From the NCBI RefSeq assembly GCF_003173575.1, contig NZ_QGNY01000001.1, forward strand, positions 496,001 through 560,000: DNA of 64,000 nt, read 5' to 3'. A program made the translations under genes and the position numbers. Below, piece by piece: positions 1-8,283 of this stretch. The notes below the pieces were generated by a model. The model made no database searches, was not told the origin of the DNA, and worked only from the letters and a program-made list of their open reading frames with translations. Source of the stretch: Pedobacter paludis (lineage in GTDB: Bacteria > Bacteroidota > Bacteroidia > Sphingobacteriales > Sphingobacteriaceae). Position 1 is the first letter of the stretch, and each line of letters starts with the position of its first letter.

Positions 1-246
1 ATTGGCAATTACACTCGCATAGGCTTGATTAACAAAGGTTTTTAACTGCTCTGTACTTACATTTAAAACTTTTGATGCGCCATATTTGCCCAACTCCTTT
101 AATTCATCTTCAGCAACGTTTCCAATGGAAATTGCTGTTAAATTAGTTGATTGTTGATCTGCAATTGCTTTGGCATAAGAAACAGCTTCGTAAACAGATT
201 TCTTAAATTTACCTTCAGCTTGTTCTACATATACTAATACTGACAT
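1..246 (-). CDS. etfA: Electron transfer flavoprotein alpha subunit, N-terminal part (cut by window edge)
   Basis: The reverse strand reads from an ATG at 246 to the window edge with no stop, giving 82 residues that start MSVLVYVEQAEGKFKK. This is the N-terminal Rossmann-like domain of EtfA, which holds FAD and passes electrons from acyl-CoA and other dehydrogenases to the ETF:quinone oxidoreductase in the membrane. It lies 75 bases downstream of etfB on the same strand, the usual etfBA order, so the two are probably co-transcribed. The FAD-binding C-terminal domain lies outside the window. The family call rests on the N-terminal sequence plus the etfB neighbour. Confidence 0.9.
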   Translation of the reverse strand, partial: MSVLVYVEQAEGKFKKSVYEAVSYAKAIADQQSTNLTAISIGNVAEDELKELGKYGASKVLNVSTEQLKTFVNQAYASVIAN

Positions 247-321
247 ATATTTATTTCTAGATCCTTAGAAAAGGATTTGTGTAAACTATTTGAATTATTT
301 TAATTATTCCTCTAAGTATGG

Positions 322-1059
322 TTAAATAACTTTCGCTTCGGAATGTAACAAGCTAATTAATTGCTCGGTTTGATCTGCTGGAACTAATTTTACCTGTCCA
401 CGAGGTGCTGGGGTTTCATATTTGGTAACCTTGGTCACTTCTTCTATAGAAACAGCTTCAACAACATTTAATGGTTTAGTTCTAGCACTCATAATTCCAC
501 GCATGTTCGGAATTTTTGGTTCGGCCACACCTTCAGCACAGCTTGCAACAAATTTGCCTGAAACAGTTACTACTTCCTTACCACCTTCAATTTCTCTTTC
601 CAAGGTTGCAGAATCGCCATCTACATCCAATTTTTTAATAATCGAAATAGAAGGAATATCTAAAAACTCACCAACCATAGCGGCAACTTGATTGCCGTTG
701 TAATCAATTGATTCGCGACCGGTTAAAATAATATTGAAATCTTTATCTTTTGCATATTCTGCAATTTGCTTTGCTACAAAATAAGCATCGCGAGGCACAG
801 CGTTAACTCTAACTGCATCATCAGCGCCAATTGCAAGTGCTTTTCTTATTGTTGGATCGTTGCTCGCTTCTCCAACATTAATTACAGTTACCGTACCTTT
901 ACCTCCCTCAGTTAACTCTATAGCCTTCGATAATGCAATTTCATCATAAGGATTAACAATATATTGTACACCTGCAGTATTGAATTCGGTATTATCGTTA
1001 GTAAAAGTTATTTTTGTCGTTGTGTCTGGCACGTTACTGATACAAACTAATATTTTCAT
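322..1059 (-). CDS. etfB: Electron transfer flavoprotein beta subunit
   Basis: A 245-residue protein starting MKILVCISNVPDTTTK, full length for EtfB. The N-terminal adenine-nucleotide-alpha-hydrolase-like fold is recognisable, with ETF signature stretches such as NPYDEIALSKAIEL near residues 36-50 and the TGRESIDYNGNQVAAMVGE region near 112-130. EtfB binds AMP and contacts partner dehydrogenases; with EtfA it carries electrons from beta-oxidation and amino-acid catabolism. It is the first gene of an etfBA unit on the minus strand. A -7-like box lies upstream at 1099-1092. A short-chain ETF of aerobic heterotrophs is the natural reading; no bifurcating partner is seen nearby. Confidence 0.95.
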   Translation of the reverse strand: MKILVCISNVPDTTTKITFTNDNTEFNTAGVQYIVNPYDEIALSKAIELTEGGKGTVTVINVGEASNDPTIRKALAIGADDAVRVNAVPRDAYFVAKQIAEYAKDKDFNIILTGRESIDYNGNQVAAMVGEFLDIPSISIIKKLDVDGDSATLEREIEGGKEVVTVSGKFVASCAEGVAEPKIPNMRGIMSARTKPLNVVEAVSIEEVTKVTKYETPAPRGQVKLVPADQTEQLISLLHSEAKVI

Positions 1060-1091
1060 ATGTATTATGTTTAATATATAAGGTCTTTCTG

Positions 1092-1099
1092 CAAATTTA
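1092..1099 (-). promoter_or_regulatory. Candidate -7 box of etfBA
   Basis: On the reverse strand 1099-1092 reads TAAATTTG, matching the Bacteroidota sigma factor -7 consensus TAnnTTTG, 32 bases before the etfB ATG. No convincing -33 TTG element was found at the usual spacing, so the call is tentative. Confidence 0.4.
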
Positions 1100-1121
1100 A
1101 TTAAAAAAGCAAGGAATTAAA

Positions 1122-1457
1122 ATGTCATCTACCCGATTAAGTAAGTTATTGGAGTTTTTAGAAAGTGATCCCAATGATCCATTCATACTATATGCCTTAG
1201 CCACAGAGTATAACGCACAAAATGATAAAGAAAAAGCATATTCTTTTTACCTTCAATTAACTGATAAACATCCTGATTATGTTGGAACTTATTATCATTT
1301 GGGAAAATTATACGAAAAAGATGATCAGAAGGATAGCGCCATTAAGATTTATGCTAAGGGGATGGAAGTAGCTAGAAATAAAAGAGATATGCATGCATTT
1401 TCAGAATTGCAGGGTGCTTTTAACACGGCCTCTGGCTTGGATTACGAAGATGATTAA
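1122..1457 (+). CDS. Small cytoplasmic TPR-repeat protein
   Basis: A 111-residue protein with no signal peptide. Residues about 15-50 and 51-85 form two tetratricopeptide-like helix pairs (ALATEYNAQNDKEKAYSFYLQL, then YYHLGKLYEKDDQKDSAIKIY), so it is probably a helical protein-protein adaptor. The C-terminus is acidic (LDYEDD). AAGGAA lies about 5 bases before the ATG, one of the better ribosome-binding sites in the window. It is divergent from etfBA and 34 bases upstream of the chromate transporter gene. Small TPR proteins like this are widespread in Bacteroidota; the partner is unknown. Confidence 0.75.
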   Translation: MSSTRLSKLLEFLESDPNDPFILYALATEYNAQNDKEKAYSFYLQLTDKHPDYVGTYYHLGKLYEKDDQKDSAIKIYAKGMEVARNKRDMHAFSELQGAFNTASGLDYEDD

Positions 1458-1491
1458 CACAAACCTTAAACGGATTCTAGCATAAATATAA

Positions 1492-2709
1492 ATGCAGGCA
1501 AAACCTATAGCATCTAAAAAACAGTGGCTCTTTATTAGAAATGTTGTTTTTTTTACTTTTACGTCCTTTGGAGGAGCTCAAGCGCATTTGGCCTTGCTCT
1601 TAAAATATTTTGTTCACAGTACCAAATTTATATCAGAAGAGGAATTGCTCGAGTTAAATGCTTTAGCTCAGGTATTACCAGGTCCGGCATCTACGCAAAC
1701 CCTTGTTGGTATTGCCTGGAAAGTGGGAAAACTGAAACTTGCCATCATAACATTCTTAATTTGGATTTTGCCTACAGCAGCAATTATGACTTTTGCTGCA
1801 ATTAGTTATGCACTGCTGGATCAAAAACAAAAATTCAATGATATTCTGGAGTACATTCAACCAATAGCTTTAGGTATTGTTGGCTATGGGGCCTACAAGC
1901 TCGGCACCAAAGTTTTAAAAACCCAGGTATCTGTTTTTTTGGCTGTTGGATCTGTTATAGCAACCTTTGTACTCAGAAATGCTTATGTTTTTCCAATTGC
2001 TATTTTAGTTGGTGGGATGATTTCTTCGGCAATTGAAACCCCAAGGGATGAAGCTGACCTTCGGGTAAAATTATTTTCCAATATAAATCCGCGGAAACTG
2101 ATTTACTTTATTGGGGCATTATTGTTATTTGCACTCGTTGGGGCAATTATTAATCGAACATCGCCATTTAGTTTACCTATACGTTTACTGGAAAATTTTT
2201 ACCGTAACGGGATCCTGGTTTTTGGTGGGGGACAGGTACTTGTTCCACTGATGTTTACAGAGTTTGTACAGATGAAGCATTACTTACAAGCATCTGGATT
2301 TCTATCAGGCTACGCACTTCAGCAGGCATTGCCCGGACCTACATTTTCTTTTACAAGTTATCTTGGTGCACTGAGCATGAAAAACTTCGGTTATGGAATG
2401 TGGGGGCAAATACTGGGCGGATTAATAGGGGTAATTGGCATTAATTTACCTGGTCTCATTTTAGTTTTATTTATTGTTCCCTTTTGGGATGATTTAAAGA
2501 AAATATCTAGAATTCGCCACAGTTTGTCTGGAATTAATGCCGTAAGCGTTGGTTTTATAATCGCTGCATTTGTTCTTCTTCTTATTCCAATGGGATTTAA
2601 CTGGCTCTTTTTAGGTATAATGCTTGCCACTTTTCTTGTGCTAAATTTCACCAAAATAAGTCCTCCAATTATTGTTTTAATTGGAATTTTTATTGGTTAT
2701 CTTTTCTAA
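1492..2709 (+). CDS. chrA: Chromate transporter, two-domain CHR family
   Basis: A 405-residue membrane protein with two homologous halves, as in long-chain ChrA proteins. The first half carries FTSFGGAQAHLALL (about 22-35) and LPGPASTQ (about 62-69). The second half repeats the pattern with FGGGQVLVPLM (about 244-254) and LPGPTFSFTSYLG (about 280-292). About ten hydrophobic segments span the inner membrane. The family exports chromate, or exchanges it for sulfate, and some members may move other oxyanions. No chrB regulator or sulfate gene is adjacent, so the substrate is inferred from family only. The ATG follows the TPR gene by 34 bases and the pair may share a transcript. Confidence 0.88.
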   Translation: MQAKPIASKKQWLFIRNVVFFTFTSFGGAQAHLALLLKYFVHSTKFISEEELLELNALAQVLPGPASTQTLVGIAWKVGKLKLAIITFLIWILPTAAIMTFAAISYALLDQKQKFNDILEYIQPIALGIVGYGAYKLGTKVLKTQVSVFLAVGSVIATFVLRNAYVFPIAILVGGMISSAIETPRDEADLRVKLFSNINPRKLIYFIGALLLFALVGAIINRTSPFSLPIRLLENFYRNGILVFGGGQVLVPLMFTEFVQMKHYLQASGFLSGYALQQALPGPTFSFTSYLGALSMKNFGYGMWGQILGGLIGVIGINLPGLILVLFIVPFWDDLKKISRIRHSLSGINAVSVGFIIAAFVLLLIPMGFNWLFLGIMLATFLVLNFTKISPPIIVLIGIFIGYLF

Positions 2710-2728
2710 ATAAATACAGTCACAAAAA

Positions 2729-2754
2729 AAGGGAAACGTAATTACATTTCCCTT
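2729..2754 (-). terminator. Intrinsic terminator of dnaB, possibly bidirectional
   Basis: AAGGGAAA (2729-2736) pairs with TTTCCCTT (2747-2754). Read on the minus strand the hairpin is followed by a run of seven T. It lies between the convergent chrA and dnaB genes and best serves dnaB. Confidence 0.7.
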
Positions 2755-2775
2755 ACAAGTATTTTGTTTTAAACC

Positions 2776-4338
2776 TTAAAATGGTGGTTCCTCATCGCTA
2801 TAATCATCCATTTTTGAAGGGCGAATAATCACGTTGCTCTGTTTTTCAAAATCTTGAGATGGATACATTCCAGACGAAGGATTATCAGCAGCGAAAGATG
2901 TTGGCGCACTGAAATCTTCTTCTAAGTCAATAAACTTAACAAATTTACCAACAAATCTTAATGGCACAATCCCAGTTTCACCATTACGGTGTTTTGCGAT
3001 GATAACCTCGCCAATTCCGGCTTGAGACCTACCTTGTTCATCTTCGGTAATTCCGTAATATTCAGGACGGTATAAAAACAGTACCATATCTGCATCCTGC
3101 TCAATAGATCCAGATTCACGCAAATCGGATAACATTGGTCTTTTACCCTGTAAACCAGGTCTACTCTCTACAGCACGACTTAACTGTGATAACGCTAAAA
3201 CAGGTACATCTAATTCCTTTGCTACAGATTTTAAAGCTCTTGATATACTACCAATTTCCTGTTCACGGTTACCGCCACCTTTACCTTCGCCTTTACCATG
3301 CATCAACTGCAAGTAATCGACAATTACCAGTTGAATATCGTACTGAGATTTTAACCGTCTACATTTTGCCCTGAATTCGAAAATGTTTAGTGCGGGAGTA
3401 TCATCAATTAGGAGTGGAGCTTCTGTTAAACGGCCAATTTTGCTGTGCAACTGTTGCCATTCCCATTCCTGTAAGTTTCCTTTCCTGATTTTTTCCTGTT
3501 CAATTTCTGCCTCCCCAGAAATCAAACGATTAACCAACTGAACAGAAGACATCTCTAAAGAGAAAACAACTGTTGGTTTTTGAAAATCGACAGTGGCGTT
3601 TCTGGCGCAGGTAAGCACGAAAGCTGTTTTACCCATTGCCGGACGAGCTGCGATAATAACTAAATCCTGTTTTTGCCAGCCTCCAGTAATTCTATCTAAA
3701 CCTGTAAAACCAGTTGGTACACCGGTTAAACCATCTGTTTTGGTTCTAAGTTCTTCTAAGGTGGCTAATGACTGTTTAATAATATCATCCATTTTTTGCG
3801 TATCTCTACGCAAGTTATTTTGAGCAATATCAAACAATCCTTTTTCCGCATGATCCAATAAGTCGAATATATCCGTCGTATCTTCGTATGCATTGGTGAT
3901 AATATCTGTAGAAATTCGAATCAGTTCCCGTTGAATATATTTTTGAGAAATAATACGAGCGTGGTATTCAATATTTGCTGCCGAGGCAACGCGATTGGTA
4001 AGATTGGTAATGTAATAAGCACCGCCAACCATTTCTAAAGTTCCAAGCTGTCTTAACTGAGCTGTAACCGTTAAAATATCAACAGGTTTCGATTTTTCAA
4101 ACAATAAATGAATGGCCTCAAAAATCTTTTGGTGTGCTTCCTGATAAAAAATCTCAGGTTTCAAAATATCGATTACAGCAGATAAGGCATCTTTTTCAAG
4201 CATCAAAGCACCTAAAACCGCTTCCTCCAAATCTAATGCCTGGGGAGGTAATTTTCCCATAGAACTTACCGTATTGCCTAGTCTTGCTTTTCGGGATGTA
4301 ATGCTATTCTTTCCGCCCTGTTCGTTATCGTTACTCAT
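2776..4338 (-). CDS. dnaB: Replicative DNA helicase DnaB
   Basis: A 520-residue RecA-fold hexameric helicase that unwinds DNA at the replication fork. The N-terminal DnaB domain starts with LPPQALDLEEAVLGALML (about 30-47) and the linker follows. Walker A is ARPAMGKTA (about 231-239), and the Walker B region is VIVDYLQLM (about 338-346). The LSQLSRAVESR stretch and a late RHNGETG motif are also typical. A roughly 30-residue polar N-terminal extension precedes the conserved domain; the internal MGKLPPQ methionine is an alternative start. It is convergent with chrA and divergent from the rRNA methyltransferase. No intein is present. Confidence 0.97.
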   Translation of the reverse strand: MSNDNEQGGKNSITSRKARLGNTVSSMGKLPPQALDLEEAVLGALMLEKDALSAVIDILKPEIFYQEAHQKIFEAIHLLFEKSKPVDILTVTAQLRQLGTLEMVGGAYYITNLTNRVASAANIEYHARIISQKYIQRELIRISTDIITNAYEDTTDIFDLLDHAEKGLFDIAQNNLRRDTQKMDDIIKQSLATLEELRTKTDGLTGVPTGFTGLDRITGGWQKQDLVIIAARPAMGKTAFVLTCARNATVDFQKPTVVFSLEMSSVQLVNRLISGEAEIEQEKIRKGNLQEWEWQQLHSKIGRLTEAPLLIDDTPALNIFEFRAKCRRLKSQYDIQLVIVDYLQLMHGKGEGKGGGNREQEIGSISRALKSVAKELDVPVLALSQLSRAVESRPGLQGKRPMLSDLRESGSIEQDADMVLFLYRPEYYGITEDEQGRSQAGIGEVIIAKHRNGETGIVPLRFVGKFVKFIDLEEDFSAPTSFAADNPSSGMYPSQDFEKQSNVIIRPSKMDDYSDEEPPF

Positions 4339-4342
4339 AGAA

Positions 4343-4350
4343 CAAAAGTA
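4343..4350 (-). promoter_or_regulatory. Candidate -7 box very close to the dnaB start
   Basis: The reverse strand reads TACTTTTG at 4350-4343, only four bases before the annotated dnaB ATG. If this box is used, the message would begin at or inside the first codons, which would favour the downstream MGKLPPQ methionine as the start, or leaderless translation. Confidence 0.35.
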
Positions 4351-4513
4351 GTTAAATTTTACTCCGATTGTTTTAACAAGTTCTTAGCTGTTTGTTAACA
4401 AATTGAAGTATAATCAGATTATTTTTTTTGAGATTTAGGATTACAAAGAAAATTTTAAACATTTAAATGTTGATAAGAACGAAGATAGATTAGGGGCAAA
4501 GCATTTATTTGAA

Positions 4514-4521
4514 TACTTTTG
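4514..4521 (+). promoter_or_regulatory. Candidate -7 box of the rRNA methyltransferase gene
   Basis: TACTTTTG at 4514-4521 fits TAnnTTTG and sits 17 bases before the ATG at 4539. No clear TTG lies at the -33 position. Confidence 0.45.
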
Positions 4522-4538
4522 CCTAACAATTTAGAAAC

Positions 4539-5306
4539 ATGGATAATTTTAGAAGACCGCAACGCGTAAAAGAAAATAACGAATTTGTATTTGGCATTAG
4601 AGCTGTGATAGAAGCAGTGAAAGCGGGTAGAGATATCGAAACAATTTATTTACAGCGTGGTTTGGCAGGTGAATTATTTCTAGAATTGAAGGCTCTTTTA
4701 GTGGGCACTTTAATTCCCCTAAATTCTGTACCGGTTGAGAAATTGAACCGAATGTCTCAAAAAAACCATCAAGGTGTTATAGCGGTGATTTCGCCAATTA
4801 CCTATCAAAATATCGAAGACATTGTTCCCGCTATTTTTGAAAAAGGAGAGGTACCCTTAATTTTGGTTTTAGATAGTGTTACTGATGTTCGTAACATGGG
4901 GGCTATTGCAAGAACTGCCGCATGTGTGGGCGTACATGCCATTGTTGTTCCTTTAAAAAATGCAGCTCAAATTAATGCTGATGCCATAAAAACCTCGGCT
5001 GGTGCTTTGTTTAGCATTCCGATTTGCCGACATTCCAATCTCCATAAAACCTGTTTGTTTTTACAAGAAAGCGGATTGCAAATTGTAGCCTGTACAGAAA
5101 AAACCAACGATTTAATTTATGCTCCCGATTTTACTTTGCCAACTGTAATTGTTATGGGCTCAGAAGATGAGGGGATTTCCAATGAGCTTTTGCGTGTTGC
5201 AGATCGTTTGGCTAAAATTCCCATGGCCGGAAAAATCGAATCGTTAAATGTTTCTGTATCTGCCGGAGTAATTTTATATGAGGCTGTAAGACAAAGAACC
5301 ATCTAA
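4539..5306 (+). CDS. rlmB: 23S rRNA (guanosine-2'-O)-methyltransferase RlmB-like, SpoU/TrmH family
   Basis: A 255-residue protein with an N-terminal RNA-binding substrate domain (about 15-90, FVFGIRAVIEAVKAG) and a C-terminal SPOUT trefoil-knot methyltransferase. The three SpoU motifs are visible: DVRNMGAIARTA (about 116-127), VMGSEDEGIS (205-214) and SLNVSVSAGVILYEA (235-249). The enzyme uses S-adenosylmethionine to methylate the ribose 2'-OH of a guanosine in large-subunit rRNA. Assignment to RlmB rather than another TrmH-group enzyme rests on length and the N-terminal domain. It is divergently arranged with dnaB and has its own -7 box. Confidence 0.9.
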   Translation: MDNFRRPQRVKENNEFVFGIRAVIEAVKAGRDIETIYLQRGLAGELFLELKALLVGTLIPLNSVPVEKLNRMSQKNHQGVIAVISPITYQNIEDIVPAIFEKGEVPLILVLDSVTDVRNMGAIARTAACVGVHAIVVPLKNAAQINADAIKTSAGALFSIPICRHSNLHKTCLFLQESGLQIVACTEKTNDLIYAPDFTLPTVIVMGSEDEGISNELLRVADRLAKIPMAGKIESLNVSVSAGVILYEAVRQRTI

Positions 5307-5371
5307 TAATTCTTTAACTCAATTTCTTAACAAAAGCTATATTTATATATTTTTATTAGAAATTGAAAATT

Positions 5372-6121
5372 ATGCTCCCTGCAAAAACCATTGCTGAAGT
5401 AATTGCTAGACTTGATGAAATCATCAATGAAAGTATAGCCAAAAAATCTCGTTTGGGTTATTTTGCATGCTTGTATCGAAAAATGACTATTGCAGTGCAA
5501 AAAGGAATTAACGATGGTATGTTCACTGATGGGGCAAGGATGGAAAAACTGGATGTCATTTTTGCCAATCGATATCTTAACGCCTATTATTGTAAATCAC
5601 AAAATACCGCTACAACGTCCTCTTGGAAAATAGCGTTTGATGCTACTTCTCAGCCATATACGGTTATTCAACATCTACTTTTAGGAATGAATGCTCATAT
5701 TAACCTCGATCTTGGTGTAGCTGCTGCAGAAACTTCTAAGGGTCTGGACATTCAATTAATGAAAAAAGATTTTGATCTGATAAATGATGTAATTGGAAGC
5801 TTGATTAATATTGTTCAGAAAGATTTGGAAGAAATTTGTTTGCCGATGAAGATGTTGGCCTATATAGATAACAAGAGCAAAGAATCAGTAATAAATTTTA
5901 GCATTACAACAGCTAGAAATACAGCCTGGGCTAATGCAGTTGGTCTTTCTACAGTATTACCTACCATGTACGATCCATACGTTAAAACTTTAGATTCAAA
6001 GATTGCTATTGTGGCAAATAATATAAAAAACCCTAATTTTTCTCAAAGTTTTTTGTTGAGAACAATTAGGGCGTTTGAGCCAACTGATGTTGGCGAAATT
6101 ATTAAGTTTTTAAAAGATTAA
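5372..6121 (+). CDS. DUF5995 family protein
   Basis: A 249-residue soluble protein from the ATG at 5372; an in-frame TTG at 5363 would add three residues. It matches the DUF5995 pattern: an opening TIAEVIARLDEIINESI, an RMEKLDVIFANRYLNAY stretch, and the motif HLLLGMNAHINLDLG (about 108-122) with conserved histidines and asparagines that could bind a metal or cofactor. No signal peptide or membrane segment is visible. Function is unknown. Its stop codon overlaps that of the convergent mannose-1-phosphate guanylyltransferase gene through the palindrome TTAA at 6118-6121. Confidence 0.8.
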   Translation: MLPAKTIAEVIARLDEIINESIAKKSRLGYFACLYRKMTIAVQKGINDGMFTDGARMEKLDVIFANRYLNAYYCKSQNTATTSSWKIAFDATSQPYTVIQHLLLGMNAHINLDLGVAAAETSKGLDIQLMKKDFDLINDVIGSLINIVQKDLEEICLPMKMLAYIDNKSKESVINFSITTARNTAWANAVGLSTVLPTMYDPYVKTLDSKIAIVANNIKNPNFSQSFLLRTIRAFEPTDVGEIIKFLKD

Positions 6122-7209
6122 ATAAATTTATTGCCAAATCGAGATTTTACCTCGGCAACAAACTCCTTAACTTTTTGTTCTTCATTTCTCGGACAGATCA
6201 TCAACATATTGTTGTTTTCTACTACAATATAATCGTGTAAGCCATTCAAAATCACCAGTTTATCTTTTGGCACGTTAACCATGCAATTAGATGAATCGAA
6301 CATAATTACCTGTTCGGCTGGAATAACTGCGTTGCCAACATAATCTTTGTCGGCCATCTCATAAATTGATGCCCATGTACCTAAATCTGACCAGCCAAAA
6401 TCTGAAGGAAGAACATATACATTGTCCGCTTTTTCCATTATTCCAAAATCAATTGAGATATTGGTACATTGAAAATAAGCATTATTGATAAAAGCTTTTT
6501 CACCACTGCCATTTAATTCTGCACGTCCAACATTAAAGATTTCGTACATATCAGGCAAGTGCTTTTCAAATGCATTTAAAATCGATTTTGCCGACCAGAT
6601 AAAGATTCCGGCATTCCAGAGAAAGTCTCCACTTGATAGAAAAGATTTTGCAAGTTCAAGATTTGGCTTTTCTGTAAAAGTTTTAACCTTATGAAGGTCT
6701 GAATCTGTATTCAAAACATAATCCGTATGTTGAATATAGCCATAACCTGTATCAGGACGATTTGGTTTAATGCCCAAGGTAATTAAACAATCATTTTTTG
6801 AGGCTGCGTTGAGAGATTGTTCTATCGATTTAACAAAGCCATCCAAATCAGCAATTGTATGATCAGAGGGTGCAACTACAATAGTTGCATTGGGGTTTAG
6901 TTCATATATTTTTAAACTTCCATATGCTACACAAGGTGCAGTATTGCGCATTAATGGTTCAGCCAAAATCTGATTATCGCTTAATTGCGGAAGTTGTTCC
7001 TTAATTAAATCTGAATAAATTTCATTGGTTACGATAAAGATATTTTCAGGCGGACAGATTTCTAAAAATCTATCATAAGTACTTTGGATTAACGTTTTGC
7101 CAACTCCAAAAAAATCAATAAACTGTTTGGGGTATTCAGTTCTGCTCACTGGCCAAAAGCGACTTCCGACGCCACCGGCCATAATTAAGGCATAAAAATC
7201 TTTATTCAT
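6118..7209 (-). CDS. manC: Mannose-1-phosphate guanylyltransferase
   Basis: A 363-residue nucleotidyltransferase that makes GDP-mannose from GTP and mannose-1-phosphate. The signature AGGVGSRFWPVSRTEYPKQF (residues 11-30) is the nucleotide-binding loop. ENIFIVTNEIY, LAEPLMRNTAPC and VVAPSDHTIAD follow in the usual order, and FTEKPNLE lies in the middle. The C-terminal phosphomannose-isomerase half of bifunctional enzymes is absent, as usual in Bacteroidota. It follows kdsD by 14 bases on the same strand, so both probably share a transcript, linking GDP-mannose and Kdo supply for surface polysaccharide. Confidence 0.93.
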   Translation of the reverse strand: MNKDFYALIMAGGVGSRFWPVSRTEYPKQFIDFFGVGKTLIQSTYDRFLEICPPENIFIVTNEIYSDLIKEQLPQLSDNQILAEPLMRNTAPCVAYGSLKIYELNPNATIVVAPSDHTIADLDGFVKSIEQSLNAASKNDCLITLGIKPNRPDTGYGYIQHTDYVLNTDSDLHKVKTFTEKPNLELAKSFLSSGDFLWNAGIFIWSAKSILNAFEKHLPDMYEIFNVGRAELNGSGEKAFINNAYFQCTNISIDFGIMEKADNVYVLPSDFGWSDLGTWASIYEMADKDYVGNAVIPAEQVIMFDSSNCMVNVPKDKLVILNGLHDYIVVENNNMLMICPRNEEQKVKEFVAEVKSRFGNKFI

Positions 7210-7223
7210 TATATAAGTTAAAA

Positions 7224-8192
7224 TTACACAATTCCTTCGTTCAAAAGATCGTGCAAATGGATGATGCCAAAGTAAGTATTTTGTTCTAGAACTAACAACT
7301 GTGTAATGTTATTTTCTTTGATTAAATTAAGTGCATCTACCGCAAGTGCATCAAACTGAATACTTTTAGGGTTTTTGCCCATAATGTCTTCCGCTTTTAA
7401 ATGCTCGATATTTGAATAATTTTCAAGCATTCTTCTAATATCACCGTCTGTAATTACACCAATAACTCTGTTTTCAGCATCAATAACAGCAACTGCACCC
7501 AAACGGTTTTTGCTAATTTCAATTAAAGCTTCCTTAACCGATGCTTTAGGACTAATGGAAGGTTTTTCGTTAGAAAGTGCTAAGTCTTTCGCCTTTAAAT
7601 ATAATTTTTTTCCCAATGATCCACCGGGATGATATTTCGCAAAATCAGATTCGTTAAATTCTCTGCATTCCAATAAGCAAACTGCAAGTGCATCGCCCAT
7701 AGCCAATTGTGCTGTTGTGCTTGTGGTTGGAGCCAAATTATGTGGACAAGCTTCTTTTTCCACTGAAGTATTTAAAACCAAATCTGCCTGGTCGGCTAAA
7801 AAAGATTTAAGTTCTCCAACCATGCCAATCAATTTATTGCCAGATGTTTTTAAAAGTGGGGTGAGCACTTTAATCTCTGGCGTATTGCCACTCTTAGATA
7901 AGCATATTACAACATCGTTTTTTTGGATCATACCCAAATCTCCGTGTATGGCATCCGCTGCATGCATAAAAATTGCAGGTGTTCCGGTAGAATTAAATGT
8001 AGCTACAATTTTTTGTGCAATAATGGCGCTTTTACCTATTCCGGTTACAATTACACGACCATTACACTGTAAAATGGTTGATACCACTTTTTCAAAATCA
8101 TCGTTAATATTTTTCGCAACATTTAAAATTGCGGCTGCTTCGAGCTCTAACGTGCTTACAGCGGATTGGATAATTGATTTTTTACTTTTCAA
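7224..8192 (-). CDS. kdsD: D-arabinose 5-phosphate isomerase, KpsF/GutQ family
   Basis: A 322-residue cytoplasmic enzyme with an N-terminal SIS sugar-isomerase domain (VIVTGIGKSAIIAQKIVATF at about 47-66, HAADAIHGDLGMI about 77-89, LSKSGNTPEI about 98-107) and a pair of CBS domains in the last 120 residues. It converts ribulose 5-phosphate to arabinose 5-phosphate, the first committed step to Kdo. The next enzyme of the pathway, KdsA, is encoded 2.4 kb away on the other side of recQ. It leads a probable kdsD-manC operon and is divergent from recQ. Confidence 0.93.
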   Translation of the reverse strand: MKSKKSIIQSAVSTLELEAAAILNVAKNINDDFEKVVSTILQCNGRVIVTGIGKSAIIAQKIVATFNSTGTPAIFMHAADAIHGDLGMIQKNDVVICLSKSGNTPEIKVLTPLLKTSGNKLIGMVGELKSFLADQADLVLNTSVEKEACPHNLAPTTSTTAQLAMGDALAVCLLECREFNESDFAKYHPGGSLGKKLYLKAKDLALSNEKPSISPKASVKEALIEISKNRLGAVAVIDAENRVIGVITDGDIRRMLENYSNIEHLKAEDIMGKNPKSIQFDALAVDALNLIKENNITQLLVLEQNTYFGIIHLHDLLNEGIV

Positions 8193-8283
8193 AGAGAAAA
8201 AAATTGTCTGTTAATACTTGAAATTCTTGTAAAATTATGTTATTTTGGATACAAAAATAGCATCGCATATTTTATTACACAAA

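Noticed and set aside
4539-5306. TrmH tRNA methyltransferase
   Set aside because: The N-terminal RNA-binding domain before the SpoU fold fits RlmB better than TrmH.
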